Made by a program: the position numbers and the translations under genes
Notes under the pieces: model-generated
What the model saw: the letters and a program-made list of their open reading frames with translations, nothing else
The model's database searches: none
Told to the model about the DNA's origin: nothing
Origin: Haematobia irritans
Taxonomy: Eukaryota > Arthropoda > Insecta > Diptera > Muscidae
Length of the DNA: 64,000 nucleotides
Direction: 5' to 3'
Assembly (NCBI RefSeq): GCF_050003625.1
Contig: NC_134398.1
Coordinates: 88,475,983 to 88,539,982 of the forward strand
Shown here: positions 11,255-23,836 of the stretch, in pieces
Layout of the letters: each line of letters begins with the position of its first letter
Numbering within the stretch: the stretch's first letter is position 1

Positions 11255-11694
11255 CACGGACGAAAAAACCTGTGTTCATATGTTTGGGTGTAAAAATTAT
11301 ATGTTTGGAACTCAAATGTTTTAACATAATATTTTTAAGTGCATATAATGTTCATAAACTAGCATAACGTGTTTGGGACATATATGTTAATATGTTCGAA
11401 GATATTATGTTTTGGGACATAAAATGTTTGTAAATATAATATGCTTAGATGCAAATATATATTAATTTAGAAATAGCCTATAAACATGGAGAGTATGCTG
11501 AAAGTAAAATAATGGAATAAACAATTGGCGCCTTAAAAATATATCCACACAAAGAAAATTTCATTAAAATTTTTTCTAGCAGTGTAAGGTGAACAATACC
11601 AACAATATTTTGTTTGGACCAATCCTGAAAATATATATGCTTGAAGCAAAATGTTTTTTGGGGAATATGTTACAGAAGCGTTTTTTTTAGGGTG
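11255..11694 (+). mobile_element. Element B copy 3, internally deleted
   Basis: A 440-bp version, starting CACGGACGAAAAAACC and ending in TTTTTTTTAGGGTG, with TA at 11253-11254 and 11695-11696. It keeps the ATATGTTTGG arms but lacks the SINE-like core. The unoccupied site (GCTATATAAATATAAC) is present in the element X copy at 59.57 kb. Confidence 0.7.
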
Positions 11695-11739
11695 TATAAA
11701 TATAACTTATATGGATAATTGACTATTGATGATAATAAC

Positions 11740-11817
11740 AGCTACATAGCTCAGTGGATAGTGTGTTGGCTTACAAATTGCATGGTCCGCGGTTCGATTC
11801 TCCGTCCAGGCGAAAGG
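11740..11817 (+). repeat. tRNA-derived SINE-like segment in element X copy 3
   Basis: A-box-like TAGCTCAGTGG (from 11756) and B-box GGTTCGATTCTCC (from 11791) are at tRNA spacing. A conserved tail follows (to about 11935), including ATTACAGAAAAAAGTGATAA and a CTCGTGGAAGTGAG motif. The same unit recurs at 56259-56336 (minus), 59618-59692, 36910-36995 (minus), broken at 28793-28935, and in degenerate form in element B. Confidence 0.6.
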
Positions 11818-12019
11818 TAAAATTTAAAAAATTTATAAAATCGAATAATTTATTATTGTATTACAGAAAAAAGTGATAAGAACTAAAAAACCTCGTGGAA
11901 GTGAGGAAGATGTGAGGGGAAATGCAATTAGCCAGAAAAGATTGTTGTTTTGAGTTAGTCTTTATGAAATTGTTTTTACATCCTGACAAAAAATAAACAT
12001 GTATCACAAAATGCATATA

Positions 12020-12255
12020 CACGCAGAAAAGGAATATGATCACCTCAACCATGTTTTAAGAGCAAAATGTTATTTTTGTATGGTGACCATGTAACATACT
12101 TTTTTTCTCGTCAAATATAAACTGCTTGCCGAAATCAGATACATGATTTCCAAGAAAATAACTTGGTTGCGAAAACCATGTTACATGGTCACCACCCAAA
12201 AATAACATTTTGATCTTAAAACATGTTTGAGGTGATCATATTCCTTCTCTGGGTG
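12020..12255. mobile_element. CATG-rich MITE with long inverted repeats
   Basis: The ends CACGCAGAAAAGGAATATGA and (inverted) CACCCAGAGAAGGAATATGA extend as an almost complete palindrome through ACCATGTAACAT motifs. TA flanks both sides (12018-12019, 12256-12257). The copy of element X at 59.9 kb lacks this 236-bp insert. Confidence 0.75.
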
Positions 12256-12901
12256 TACTTTCTTCGAAATAAACTTCCTTAAAGCAAAAAGCAAATGAGA
12301 ATCGAACTTTGTTTGTCTAAAATTTCGTTTGGAAGGAAAGAATTATTTTTTTGCGTGTTATAGCTGTGGCTTATCCTATTAGTTGTTGAGATGCACAAGT
12401 GAAGTTATAAAACAAAGCATCAGTCAGTCATTGTTATTTTATACATACAACAAATATTTTAATTCAGTTAAGTGAAAGGGACATATACTAAAAAAGTTAT
12501 TGAGTGAAAATGATCGGAGTTTCCGGCTTGATTAATTTTAATTCAGTGAAACTCAATTCAATTAAATTCTTAAATCTAATAGAAAACAAAGACATGTTGT
12601 TGAACATATTTCAACAATAACAAAAATACTTTTTATTCGTTTATACTAAGCACTGTTTTTTTTCTGCCTTCATGTCTTAACATAAGACACATTATAAGGC
12701 TTAGCGTTAAAAATTTAATATGATACTATGTAATGCCGAATATCCTTTCGAAATCTTGGGACCATTTTTTGAATATACGTAAGGGTAGCGGATATAATCA
12801 CATCTCATATAAGAAAAAAAAATGCATATAAGAAAATGTAGTAAAAAACATCATGTATTTTTGCAGTGTTTTGGTGCAAAAAAAATGTTTCATATAAGAA
12901 A

Positions 12902-14940
12902 AACAAGTATATACAACAATAAGTTCGGCCAGGCGGAATCTTAAATACCCACCACCATGAATTAAATATTAAAGTTTCCTTTAAAATTTCAGGGGGATTT
13001 GATGACAGATATTCTCCAAAGCAGAGCAGTTCAACTATTACACTTCCCGAAGATAAATTTAAAGATTTTACCTATGAAGACTATATAAGATTTTAGATTT
13101 ATAAGAACCATTTTTGTTTGAGTTTTAGAGAAATCATTAACATCTCTTGTATGTGTTCAAGAAAATGATGATATAACGCCTTAATTGGAAATCTAAAATC
13201 TATAGATTTTCATGATCACTGCGCCTTCTACACACTCAAGAAGTGAAATCGGTCTATATGGAGGCCTTACCATATAGACCGATAAAAACTAAATCCGATA
13301 TACGTTTTTGTGAGTCTAAAACACAATTTCAGGCTAATCGGATAAAAGCTACGGTTTCTAGAAACCCAAGAAGTTAAATCGGGGGATCGGTCTTAAGGGG
13401 GCTATACTAAAACATGGTCCTAAGATACTTTTAGATTTCAAATTTCAGGACAATTGGATAAAAACTACTATTTCTAGAATAATAAACAATAAAATCATTT
13501 CTTGCACACCTATTTATAATCCTAAAAAAACCTTCTGATTTTAAATTTCAAGCAAATTGGACAACAACTACGGTTTCTACAAGCCCAAAAAGTAAAATCG
13601 GGAGATCCGTCTAAATGGGGGCTATACTAAAACATTGACCGATACTCACCATTTTCGGCGCACCTCTTTATGGTCGTCAAATAATTCTAGATTTCAAATT
13701 TCGTGCAAATTGGATAAAAAGTACGGTTTCTATAAGCCCAAGAAATAAAATCTGGAGATCGGTCTACATGGGGGATATACCAAAACATGGACCAATACAC
13801 GCCATTTTCGGCACACGTATTTGTGATACTACAATAGCTCTAGATTTTCAATTTTAGACAAATTGAATAAAAACTACACTCAAAAAAAAGTGAACTCTCT
13901 ATTTCACTAAAGCCAATTTAACTTTATTTTAGTTCATGGAATTATTATGTTTGGAGAAAGTTTTCTTTACTTTGATAATTTTTTGTGTACGTTAGTTAAA
14001 TTAACTAAACCCGAGGAAAAAAATATACTCAAATGAAGCATAAAGATTAACTAAATTCGTGTCTTTTACAAAATAGTTCAGAATTTCTTTAAATTTGTAC
14101 ATTTTACCAAAAATGCGTCCATCATGAACTTCGTATGTCACTAAAGACATTCTTGCAATTTTGAACTCTCAAGTTTTTCCTTCAAACTACAAAATTTTCT
14201 TTAACAAGAGAAAAAACATAGTTATGTCTAATAAATTTTCTTGAATTTGTCGAAAAATATTTACTTATTGTTATGACATCGGCGTGATGCCAACGTTTGT
14301 AATACTGTTTAGTTAAAATTTTCTACAAATATTCAAAATTTTCTAAAATTAACCGAAAGTTATCTTCCTGGTGGGTTCACTGTTTTTTCAGTGTACGATT
14401 TCTATAAGCCGAAGAAGTAAAATCTGGAGATCGGTCTATATGGGTGCTATACCAAACATTGACCGATACTCACCATTTGGCACACCTCTTTACGGTCCTA
14501 AAATACCTCCAGATTTCAAATTTCAGGCAAACTGGATAACTACTACGGATTCTAGAAGCCCAAGAAGAAACATCGGGAGATCGGTCTATATTGGGGCTAT
14601 ACCAAAACATGAACCGATACCCACTATTTTTGGCACACCTCTTTACGGTCTTAAAATACCTCTAGATTTCAAATTTCAGGAAAATTGGATAACAACTACG
14701 AATTCTAGAAGCCTAAGATATAAAATCGGAAAATTGGGGCTTTACCAAAACATGGACCGATATGAAGACTGTAGAGTAATTACAACAGACAGACAGCCAG
14801 ACATGGTTATATCATCTTCGAATTTCTCCCTGATCAAAAATATATATACTTTATATAGTCGGAAATCAATATTTCTATGTGTTACAAACGGAATGACAAA
14901 CCTATTATACCCCTGTCACCATTCTATGGTGTGGGTATAA
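12902..14940 (+). mobile_element. DINE-1/Helentron-like non-autonomous element (divergent), with an MITE insertion
   Basis: Begins with the hairpin region AAGTTCGGCCAGGCGGAA typical of this group in the window and ends in a TATACCCCTGTCACC...GTGTGGGTATAAA terminal palindrome preceded by an ACAGACAGACAG microsatellite-type tract. The body is made of tandem units of roughly 175 bp (AAATCGGGAGATCGGTCTAT ... GGATAAAAACTACGG). A 517-bp MITE interrupts it at 13877-14393. No Rep/helicase gene. Assignment is by resemblance to DINE-1/Helentron-associated elements of flies. Confidence 0.6.
13877..14393. mobile_element. MITE inserted in the 12.9-kb Helentron-like element
   Basis: The ends CACTCAAAAAAAAGTGAAC and (inverted) CACTGAAAAAACAGTGAAC are flanked by TA (13875-13876, 14394-14395). 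Removing it restores the host repeat unit across AAAACTACGATTTCTA. No ORF. Confidence 0.7.
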
Positions 14941-15061
14941 AAAATGATATAAGAACAATCTGGCAACCACACAAGAACAAAATCCCATTATACAAAATTT
15001 TCTATAAGAAAATTTTTTTTATGTGTCGAATGAAACTCTTTCTTTTTGTTTATTTGTTAAA

Positions 15062-15295
15062 AAATTTTAATGTAAATATAAAAAGTTGTATTGCTCATAC
15101 ATTGTGTACTAATAATTGTTATTTATGTACACCCAGAAAAAACTGACCCATTCTTTAAGTTAAAAAAGTTATAAACAATTTTAATGTAAATATAGAAAGT
15201 TGTGCTGTTCATACATTGTGTACTAATAATTGTTATTTATGTACACCCAGAAAAAAGTGACCCATTCTTTAAGTTAAAATGAACTCATTGTGAAG
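15062..15295. repeat. 117-bp direct tandem duplication spanning an element end
   Basis: Two adjacent copies (about 15062-15178 and 15179-15295) share AATTTTAATGTAAATATA, CATACATTGTGTACTAATAA and the CACCCAGAAAAAA end of element U. The right copy carries the intact end of the outer U element. It looks like a local duplication that copied flank plus transposon terminus. Confidence 0.6.
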
Positions 15296-15871
15296 AAAGT
15301 TGAACTTCGTATAGCGCCAAAGACATTTTTATTTGTTTGAACGTTGTGATTTTCGTAGTAATTAGCTAGAATGCATTCCATATATTATTTAACATTTTCC
15401 TATATTTATGTACCACTATACTACAGATTGAAAACATTTAACTGAATTGAATTCATATATGGAACTTTTATTTAACTTTTTTCATTCATTTGGACAAATC
15501 TTATATATTTGTTGTAAACCTTTTACTTCAAAATTAGAACTGCTTATTTTCATGTTTTATTAATATATTAAATATATTTATTAAGAATCAACAGCATCGA
15601 AATATTATTTTATTATTGAAATATTTCCAATTTCCATGTAATGTTATCAACTGTAAAACGTAATGTTTTTCTTCTTGTTGTACCTTTCACTTTTAATAAG
15701 TTGCTGCCTAAAGATTTTGTCCTCCTTTTACAATTTCAATACGTACAAATGTAAAAAATCATAAACCAATTTTTTCACAAAAGGTTAGCGTCCTGAATGT
15801 TACCTGATGAATGAAGGGGTTGTTATTCTGTTGGTGTTTTCTTTCTTTGTACACCATCACGAACATTGATA

Positions 15872-17292
15872 CACCCAGAAAAAAGTGCCTTCGAAACTAA
15901 AGGAAAAATTCTTCATCAATATAGTTTATCCATTTTATTTCCATTAAGGTAAATTTTTGTGAGAAATAATAAAATTTACTCGTTTCAGTAAAAAATCCTA
16001 AACTGTAAGCAGTTAGGAATAGTTCATTAACTAGAATAAGGCATGGAATTTTACTAATACTGTTTTCTTCGCTGGGTATAAGAATTTACTACTGAACAAG
16101 AAAATTTTATTCACCGATAACAAAGCATTCGTAAAAATAAACAAAATCCGAACTAAAACCAAGTTTCCTCAAAATTAGTAAAATTTCTTATAAAATGATA
16201 ATTGCGACTTCCTTTATAATAGAAAGTTTTTCATACATACGAACAACACTTGGCATAGAAAAATATTTTAGTTCATTCGTACTAAGAAGTATGCAATCCT
16301 TTCAAAACTTAAGGAAACACACTTGTTAGAATATAGGAAATTTTCCTATATTTCTATTGTCTACCTGTAATCGATACCTGTCATCGTAATCGATGTGTTT
16401 GCTCGTGGGTGTAATCGATATGCTTGCGCGTGGGTTGTTTTTTAGTTGGAATCGCGTTGTTGTGCTATACGGAGAGATTGTTAAAAAATAATATAGTAAC
16501 TAACAAATAAAATATATAAAAGATTTATTTTTTTAAATTAGTGAGAAAAAGGTTCGTTTTTTTGAAAATAAATCTATCAATGTTCGTGATGGTGTATAAA
16601 GAAAGAAAACACCAGCAGAATAAAAACCCTTTCATTTGTCTTAATTTTGGAATCTTCAATTATCAGGTAATATTCAGTGACGCTAACCTTTTGTAACAAA
16701 AATGGTTTATGATTTTTATATTTGTAGGTATTGAAATTGTAAAAGGAGGACAAAATCGTTACGCAGCAACTTATTAAAAGTGAAAGGTACAAGAAGAAGA
16801 AAAAATGCGTTTTGCAGTTGATGACATTACATGGAAATTGGAAATAGTGGAATAATAAACTAATATTTCAAGGCCAGTCGATGCTGTTGATTCTTAATAA
16901 ATATATTCAATATATTAATAAAACATGTCTTTTATTGAAGATAAAATTGCTTATATAAATAAATAAAATTGTATTTAAAAACGAAGGTAAGCAGTTCTAA
17001 TTATGAAGTAAAAGTTTTACCTCAAATATGTAAGATTTGTCCAAATGAATGAACAAATTTCAATAAAATCATTCCATATATGAATTCAAATCAGTTAAAT
17101 TTTTTCATTCTGTAGCATAGTGGTAAATAAATATAGGAAAATGTTAACTAATATATGGAATGCATTATACCTAATTTCTACGAAAATCACATCGTTCAAA
17201 CAAATAAAAATGTCTTTGGCGCTATACGAAGTTCAACTTTCTTCGCAGTAAGTTCATTTTAGCTTAAAGAAGGGGTCACTTTTTTCTGGGTG
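15872..17292 (+). mobile_element. Element U, inner copy 1
   Basis: A 1421-bp element with ends CACCCAGAAAAAAGTGCC and (inverted) CACCCAGAAAAAAGTGACCC, flanked by TA (15870-15871, 17293-17294). It sits in the outer U copy at the site that reads CGAACATTGATAGATTT in intact copies. It contains ATCGAT-rich sequence (about 16375-16440) and low-complexity AT blocks. Short mirror frames of 71-74 codons (16577-16792 minus; 18157-18381 plus) occur at equivalent positions but match no family I know. Confidence 0.7.
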
Positions 17293-17656
17293 TAGACTTA
17301 TTGTTTGTTATTTATGTTTAATAATTTTCAAAAAAAAAAAAAAAACAAAAATTATTCTCTTAAAAAAAACAACTCACGCGCAAACATTACATCGATGACA
17401 GTTATCGATTACAGGTAGACAAAAGAAATAGGAAAATTTCCTATATTCAAATAAGTGTGTTTCCTTAAGTTTTGAAAGGATTGAATACTTCTTAGGACGA
17501 ATGAACTAAAATATATTTCTATACCAAGTGTTATTCGTATGTATGATAAGCTTTCTATAATAAAGGAAGTCAGAATTATCATTTTATAAGAAATTTTACT
17601 AAATTTGAGGAAACTTGGCTCGGTTTTTGTTTATTTTTACGAATGCTTTGTTATCA

Positions 17657-19098
17657 CACCCAGAAAAAAGTGACCCCTTCTTTAAGTTAAAATGAACTCA
17701 TTGTGAAGAAAGTTGAACTTCGTATAGCGCCAAAGCCATTTTTATTTGTTTGAACGATGTGATTTTTGTAGAAATTAGGAATAATGTATTCCATATATTA
17801 GTTAACATTTTCCTATATTTATGTACCACTATACTACAGAATGAAAAAATTTAACTAATTTGAATTCATATATGGAATGATTTTATTGAAATTTTTTCAT
17901 TCATTTGGACAAATCTTACACATTTGTGGTAAAACTTTTACTTCATAATTAGAACTGCTTACCTTCGTTTTTAAATACAATTTTATTTATTTCTATAAGC
18001 AACTTTATCTTCAATAAAAGACATGTTTTATTAATATATTGAATATATTTATTAAGAATCAACAGCATCGAATCTCTTTGAAATATTAGTTTATTATTCC
18101 ACTATTTCCAATTTCCGTGTGATATTATCAACTGTAAAACGCACTTTTTCTTCTTCTTGTACTTTTCACTTTTAATAAGTTGCTGCCTAACGATTTTGTC
18201 CTCCTTTTACAATTTCAATACCTATCAATATAAAAAATATATAAAAAATAAAACATTTTTGTTGCAAAAGGTTAGCGTCACTGAATATTACCTGATAATT
18301 GAAGATTCCAAAATGAAGACGAATGAAGGGGTTGTTGTTCTGTTGGTGTTTTCTTCCTTTATACACTATCACGAACATTGATAGATTTATTTTTAAAAAC
18401 GAAAATTTTTCTCACTAATTTAAAATAACAAATATTTTATATATTTTATTTGTTATTTATTATATTATTTTACTATATTATTTTTTAACAATCTCTCCGT
18501 ATACCAAACAACGCGATTCCAACTAGAAAAAACAACCGACGCGCAAACATATCGATTACACCCACGCGCAAACACATCGATTACGATGACAGGTATCGAT
18601 TACAGGTAGACAATAGAAATTTAGGAAAATTTCCTATATTCTAACAAGTGTGTTTCCTTAAGTTTTGAAAGGATTGCATACTTCTTAGTACGAATGAACT
18701 AAAATATTTTCTATGCCAAGTGTTGTTCGTATGTATGAAAAACTTTCTATTATAAAGGAAGTCGCAATTATCATTTTATAAGAAATTTTACTAATTTTGA
18801 GGAAACTTGGTTTTAGTTCGGTTTTTGTTTATTTTTACGAATGCTTTGTTATCGGTGAATAAAATTTTCTTGTTCAATAGTAAATTCTTATACCCAGCGA
18901 AGAAAACAGTATTAGTAAAATTCCATGCCTTATTCTAGTTAATGAACTATTCCTAACTGCTTACAGTTTAGGATTTTTTTACTGAAACGAGTAAATTTTA
19001 TTATTTTTCACAAAAATTTATCTTAATGGAAATAAAATGGATAAACTATATTGATGAAAATTTTTTCCTTTAGTTTCGAAGGCACTTTTTTCTGGGTG
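17657..19098 (-). mobile_element. Element U, inner copy 2 (inverted relative to copy 1)
   Basis: A 1442-bp copy in the opposite orientation to 15872-17292, flanked by CA on both sides (17655-17656, 19099-19100) rather than TA. By eye the two inner copies are above 90% identical, so they form an inverted repeat with arms of about 1.4 kb and a 364-bp spacer. Confidence 0.7.
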
Positions 19099-19689
19099 CA
19101 GTAAATAAAATTTTCTTGTTCAGTTGTAAATTCTTATACCCAGCGAAGAAAACAGTATTAAGAAAATTCCATGCCTTAATTGTTAAGTTAATGAACTATT
19201 CCTAACTGCTTTCAGTTTAGGATTTTTTTCGGAAACAAGTAAATTTTATTATTTCAAACAAAAATTTAACTTAATGGATATAAAATGGCTAAACTAAATT
19301 GATTAACATTTTTTCCTTTAGTTTCGAAGACACTTTTTTCTGGGTCTAGATCCCCGTCGAAGACAAACGATGTTAGTCGAAATATTGCATAATAAATTTA
19401 ATAATTAATCAAAAATCGTAAAAACTAATTTTTATTAAAGGGACCTCAAGCCGAAATAAAAATAAAATAAATTATTTAATATCCTTTGTAATAGTGGTAT
19501 CATAAAAACCTATAAAACTAAGCACATATTAACTGATGTTTTAAAGTTTTGTTTATTTTATTCTTATTGGTCAGATTGGAGGCTAATGCTTAAATTTTCC
19601 ATTTTAAAAAATTTTTTAATCAAAACATTTTAAAACTATGAACCGAAATTTTGTTATATTTCTTTGTGAAGTATATGCCTATAAGCATA

Positions 19690-21079
19690 AGCGTAGGAAG
19701 GCCTCTGGGGAGGGGGCTTAGACCCCCCAGAAAAATGTTAGCCCCCCCCCAGAATTTGAAAACCTATTTACGATTTTACATTTTTATAAAAATTAAACAA
19801 GTATATACTCGTACAACGCACAAAGTTCCACTAAAGACTTTCATGCACAATCGAATTATTTGGGTTGTGGTAGAAGTCTGATATTTATGAAATAAAGCTG
19901 TGGTTGAACTTATGATTTAGTTGAATAAAAAATAGTAATTGATGTTTAAACTATTCTTTCATAAATTAATATCTTAATAATGCTGCAAAAAAGCGTCGCC
20001 AAAAAAGAAGTGAAAATGTTCTTTTTGGGTCTGGAAGTGGTACAAAATTGGCGGAGAAGCGATGAATGTAATATGAACTTGTCATAGAACGAATGTCCAC
20101 CGTTTCAACAGCCGTTGCAATGAATTTTCATCACTTCTTAAGGTGTGAACCGAATTCAGTGTTTTGGATGTGAATTAAAAATTGTGTAATATTTTCCCAA
20201 GTAAATAATTTTTATACTTTTTTATGATGTTTAATGCATTCTAACGCTTGTTTGAAAATTTGAATAATTTGTACCATTTTATTTATTCTTACTCTTTTTT
20301 TAAACTATTTGAAAAAAGGAAACAAAAAATTACGCATTAAAATATAAAAAAAAAAAAATAAAGTAAAAAAACTTCCTGTGTAGTTAAAATAGTTAACTTC
20401 TTTGTGAGGACATTTTTGGAAGTGCTTTTAAAGTTGTGCCTTTAGAACAACTCCCAATTTTTTGCTGCGAAAAGTGTGGAACTACCCTATGGGAAATGGA
20501 TCAACCACAGAACTGGTACAGGACTAGTCCGTGGTGTGTATGGACCAGTCCCATTTCTGGTCAAAACGTATGGAAGGGACCGTCCACTTTAACATGGGTT
20601 TGTCATTGACGGAGTAATCTTACATTTTAGGACGCGTCATGGACTCATCCCAAAGGAGACGTCCTGGGACAATTTAGCAGGAGCAACCCATAAACAGGTC
20701 CTCAGGAACCAGTCTCGGACAAACTCTTAGAAATCTCTTTCAATTTGGGCTCCTAATCGAACCCGAAATGAAAAAATAAACTTTTGAAATATGTCGAACA
20801 AAAGGTTATTCTGATAATTTTATTTCTCTAAATGTGAAAATTGCAACTAACTGGAGCAAAGGTACCAGTTCTGTGATAGGTCCGTCAGTGGAAATTTGCA
20901 CCAATTTCCCGTAGGGTACTTTTAGTTGCTTTATTATAAATTGATTGTCGAGTTATTTTGATGTCTATTTTTTTATTCAATTTTATGAAATAAAACATTA
21001 GATGAACCTATAAGTTCAGTCTATAAAGTTTTAGCTAGGGGGGCTATAGCCCCCCCTAAGAAAATTGTCTAGCTACGCT
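19690..21079. repeat. Repeat with AGCGTAG ends and long G/C tracts
   Basis: The inverted ends share AGCGTAG and are followed by runs such as GGGGAGGGGGC / AGCCCCCCC, which stand out strongly in this AT-rich window. A second palindromic unit is nested at 20483-20918. Flanks share ATGCCTAT-like sequence. The class is unknown. Confidence 0.4.
20483..20918. mobile_element. Small palindromic element with TACCCTAYGGGAAAT ends
   Basis: The ends TACCCTATGGGAAAT and (inverted) TACCCTACGGGAAAT enclose 436 bp rich in GGACYAGTCC and CAGAACTGGTAC motifs on both strands. No coding sequence. Probably an MITE; superfamily not assignable. Confidence 0.5.
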
Positions 21080-21176
21080 AATGCCTATGAGAAAGAAATT
21101 TCTTTTATAAATGTATATAAGAAACGTTTTTTATTTCCGCAATAGTTGTCTATAAGAAAAAAAGCATATAAGAAAA

Positions 21177-23836
21177 TAAGTAAGGAAAGTATAAAGTCGG
21201 GCGAGGCCGACTATATTATACCCTGCACCACTTTATAGATCTAAATTTTCGATACCATATCACATCTGTCAAATGTGTTGGGTGCTATATATAAAGGTTT
21301 GTCCCAAATACATACATTTAAATATCACTCGATCTGGACAGAATTTGATAGACTTCTACAAAATCTATAGACTCAAAATTTAAGTCGGCTAATGCACTAG
21401 GGTGGAACACAATATTAGTAAAAAAACCAGTAAGGAAAGTCTAAAGTCGGGCGGGGCCGACTATATTATACCCTGCACCACTTTGTAGATCTAAATTTTC
21501 GATACCATATCCCATCCGTCAAATGTGTTGGGGGCTATATATAAAGGTTTGTCCCAAATACATAAATTTAAATATCACTCGATCTGGAAGAATTTGATAG
21601 AATTCTACAAAATCTATAGACTCAAAATTTAAGTCGGCTAATGCACTAGGGTGGAACACAATGTTAGTAAAAACCAGTAAGGAAAGTCTAAAGTCGGGCG
21701 GGGCCGACTATATTATACCCTGCACCACTTTGTAGATCTAAATTTTCGATACCATATCCCATCCGTCAAATGTGTTGGGGGCTATATATAAAGGTTTGTC
21801 CCAAATACATAAATTTAAATATCACTCGATCTGGAAGAATTTGATAGAATTCTACAAAATCTATAGACTCAAAATTTAAGTCGGCTAATGCACTAGGGTG
21901 GAACACAATGTTAGTAAAAAAAATATGGGAAACGTTTAAGTCTGAAGCAATTTTAAGGAAACTTCAAAAAAGTTTATTTATGATTTATCGCTCGATATAT
22001 ATGTATTACAAGTTTAGGAAAATTAGAGTCATTTTTACAACCTTTCGATTAAGCAGTGGCGATTTTACAAGGAAAATGTTGGTATTTTGACCATTTTTGT
22101 CGAAATCAGAAAAACATATATATGGGAGCTATATCTAAATCTGAACCGATTTCAACCAAATTTGGCACGCATAGCTACAATGCTAATTCTACTCCCTGTG
22201 CAAAATTTCAACTAAATCGGAGTTAAAAATTGGCCTCAGTGGTCATATGAGTGTAAATCGGGCGAAAGCTATATATGGGAGATATATCCAAATCTGAACC
22301 GATTTCAACCAAATTTGGCACGCATAGTAACAATGCTAATTATACTCCCTGTGCAAAATTTCAACTAAATCGGAGTTAAAAATTGGCCTCTGTGCTCATA
22401 TGAGTGTAAATCGGGAGAAAGGTATATATGGGAGATATATCTAAATCTGAACCGATTTCAACCAAATTTGGCACGCATGGCTACAATGCTAATTCTACTC
22501 CCTGTGCAAAATTTCAACTAAATCGGAGTTAAAAATTGGCCTCTGTGGTCATATGAGTGTAAATCGGGCGAAAGCTATATATGGGAGCTATATCTAAATC
22601 TGAACAGATTTTGCTGATATTTTTCAAGTTTTTCGAGACTCACAGAATATTCGGATGTATGGAATTTGAGGAAGATCGGTTGATATACACGCCAATTATG
22701 ACCAGATCGGTGAAAAATATATATGACAGTTATATCTAAATCTGAACCGATTTTTTCCAAAATCAATAGGGATCGTCTTTGAGCCGAAACAGGATCCTGT
22801 ACCAAATTTTGGGACAATCGGACTAAAACTGCGAGCTGTACTTTGCACACAAAAATACATCAACAGACAGACAGACAGACAGACGGACATCGCTCAATCG
22901 ACTCAGAATTTAATTCTAAGCCGATCCGTATACTAAAAGGTTGGTCTATGATTACTCTTTCTTGGCGTTACATACAAATGCACAAACTTATTATACCCTG
23001 TACCACAGTAGTGGTGAAGGGTATAAATATGGGAAACATTTAAATCTGAAGCAATCTTAAGGAAACTTCGCAAAAGTTTATTTATGATTTATCGCTCGAT
23101 ATATATGTATTAGAAGTTTAAGAAAATTAGAGTAATTTTTTCAACTATTCGACTAAGCAGTGGCGATTTTACAAGGAAAATGTTGGTATTTTGACCATTT
23201 TTGTCGAAATCGGAAAAACATATATATGGGAGCTATATCTAAATCTGAACCGATTTCCACCAAATTTGACACGCATGGCTATAATGCTAATTCTACTCCC
23301 TGTGCAAAATTTCAACTAAATCGGAGGAAAAATTGGCCTCTGCGGACAAAGGAGTGTAAATCGGGCGAAAGCTATATATGGCAGCTATATCTAAATCTGA
23401 ACCGATTTGGATGATATTTTGCAAGTTTTTCGAGAATCATAAAATATTCGGATGTACGGAATTTGAGGAAGATCGGTTGATATACACGCCAATTATGACC
23501 AGATCGGTGAAAAATATATATGGCAGCTATATCTAAATCTGAACCGATTTTTTCCAAAATCAATAGGGATCGTCTTTGAGCCGAAACAGGACCCCTTACC
23601 AAATTTTAGGACAATCGGACTAAAACTGCGAGCTGTACTTTGCACACAAAAATACATCAACAGACAGACAGACAGACGGACAGGCAGACAGACGGACATC
23701 GCTAAATCGACTCAGAATTTAATTCTAAGACGATCGGTATACTAAACGATGGGTCTCAGACTTTTCCTTCTTGGCGTTACATACAAATGCACAAACTTAT
23801 TATACCCTGTACCACAGTAGTGGTGAAGGGTATAAA
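21177..23836 (-). mobile_element. DINE-1/Helentron-like element with tandemly repeated head
   Basis: The segment AAAGTCGGGCGGGGCCGACT (a GC-rich hairpin) with TATATTATACCCTGCACCAC occurs three times at 21179, 21429 and 21676, as direct repeats of about 247-250 bp. Next comes a body of tandem units (GGGAGCTATATCTAAATCTG ... CCAAATTTGGCACGCAT), a CAGACAGACAGACGG microsatellite, and the terminal palindrome TATACCCTGTACCACAGTAG ... GTATAAA. The body plus terminus is present twice (to 23032 and to 23836). Orientation is set by analogy with 34261-35605. No protein coding. Confidence 0.6.

Larger units (their letters stand above)
10793..12357 (+). mobile_element. Element X copy 3, carrying two opposed tRNA-like segments and two insertions
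   Basis: Matches the intact copy at 59110-60023 along its length. The left end is degraded, starting around the AGAAAGAGAAAAAAAGG stretch. The right end has ATTTTTTTGCGTG ending at 12357. It holds a minus-sense tRNA-like segment (11108-11188) and a plus-sense one (11740-11817). Element B copy 3 (11255-11694) and a CATG-rich MITE (12020-12255) have inserted into it. Both sites are intact in the 59-kb copy, which defines the insertions exactly. Confidence 0.7.
15244..19341 (-). mobile_element. Element U, outer copy, interrupted by two further U copies
   Basis: Reconstructed from 15244-15871, 17293-17656 and 19099-19341. These pieces line up in order with the 1.4-kb element U read on the minus strand. 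The left end is CACCCAGAAAAAAGTGACCC (TA before it). The right end is degraded (CTTTTTTCTGGGTC). The two interruptions are complete U elements at 15872-17292 and 17657-19098. No transposase; only scattered short frames that mirror each other in the copies. Confidence 0.6.

Noticed and set aside
14371..14940. 189-codon + strand frame
   Set aside because: It translates the ~175-bp repeat units of the Helentron-like element and starts in an MITE end; no protein family is visible.
21021..21060. C/G runs as possible sequencing artefacts or telomere-like repeats
   Set aside because: The runs occur at both ends of the 19.7-21.1 kb repeat in inverted orientation, so they look like part of the repeat itself.
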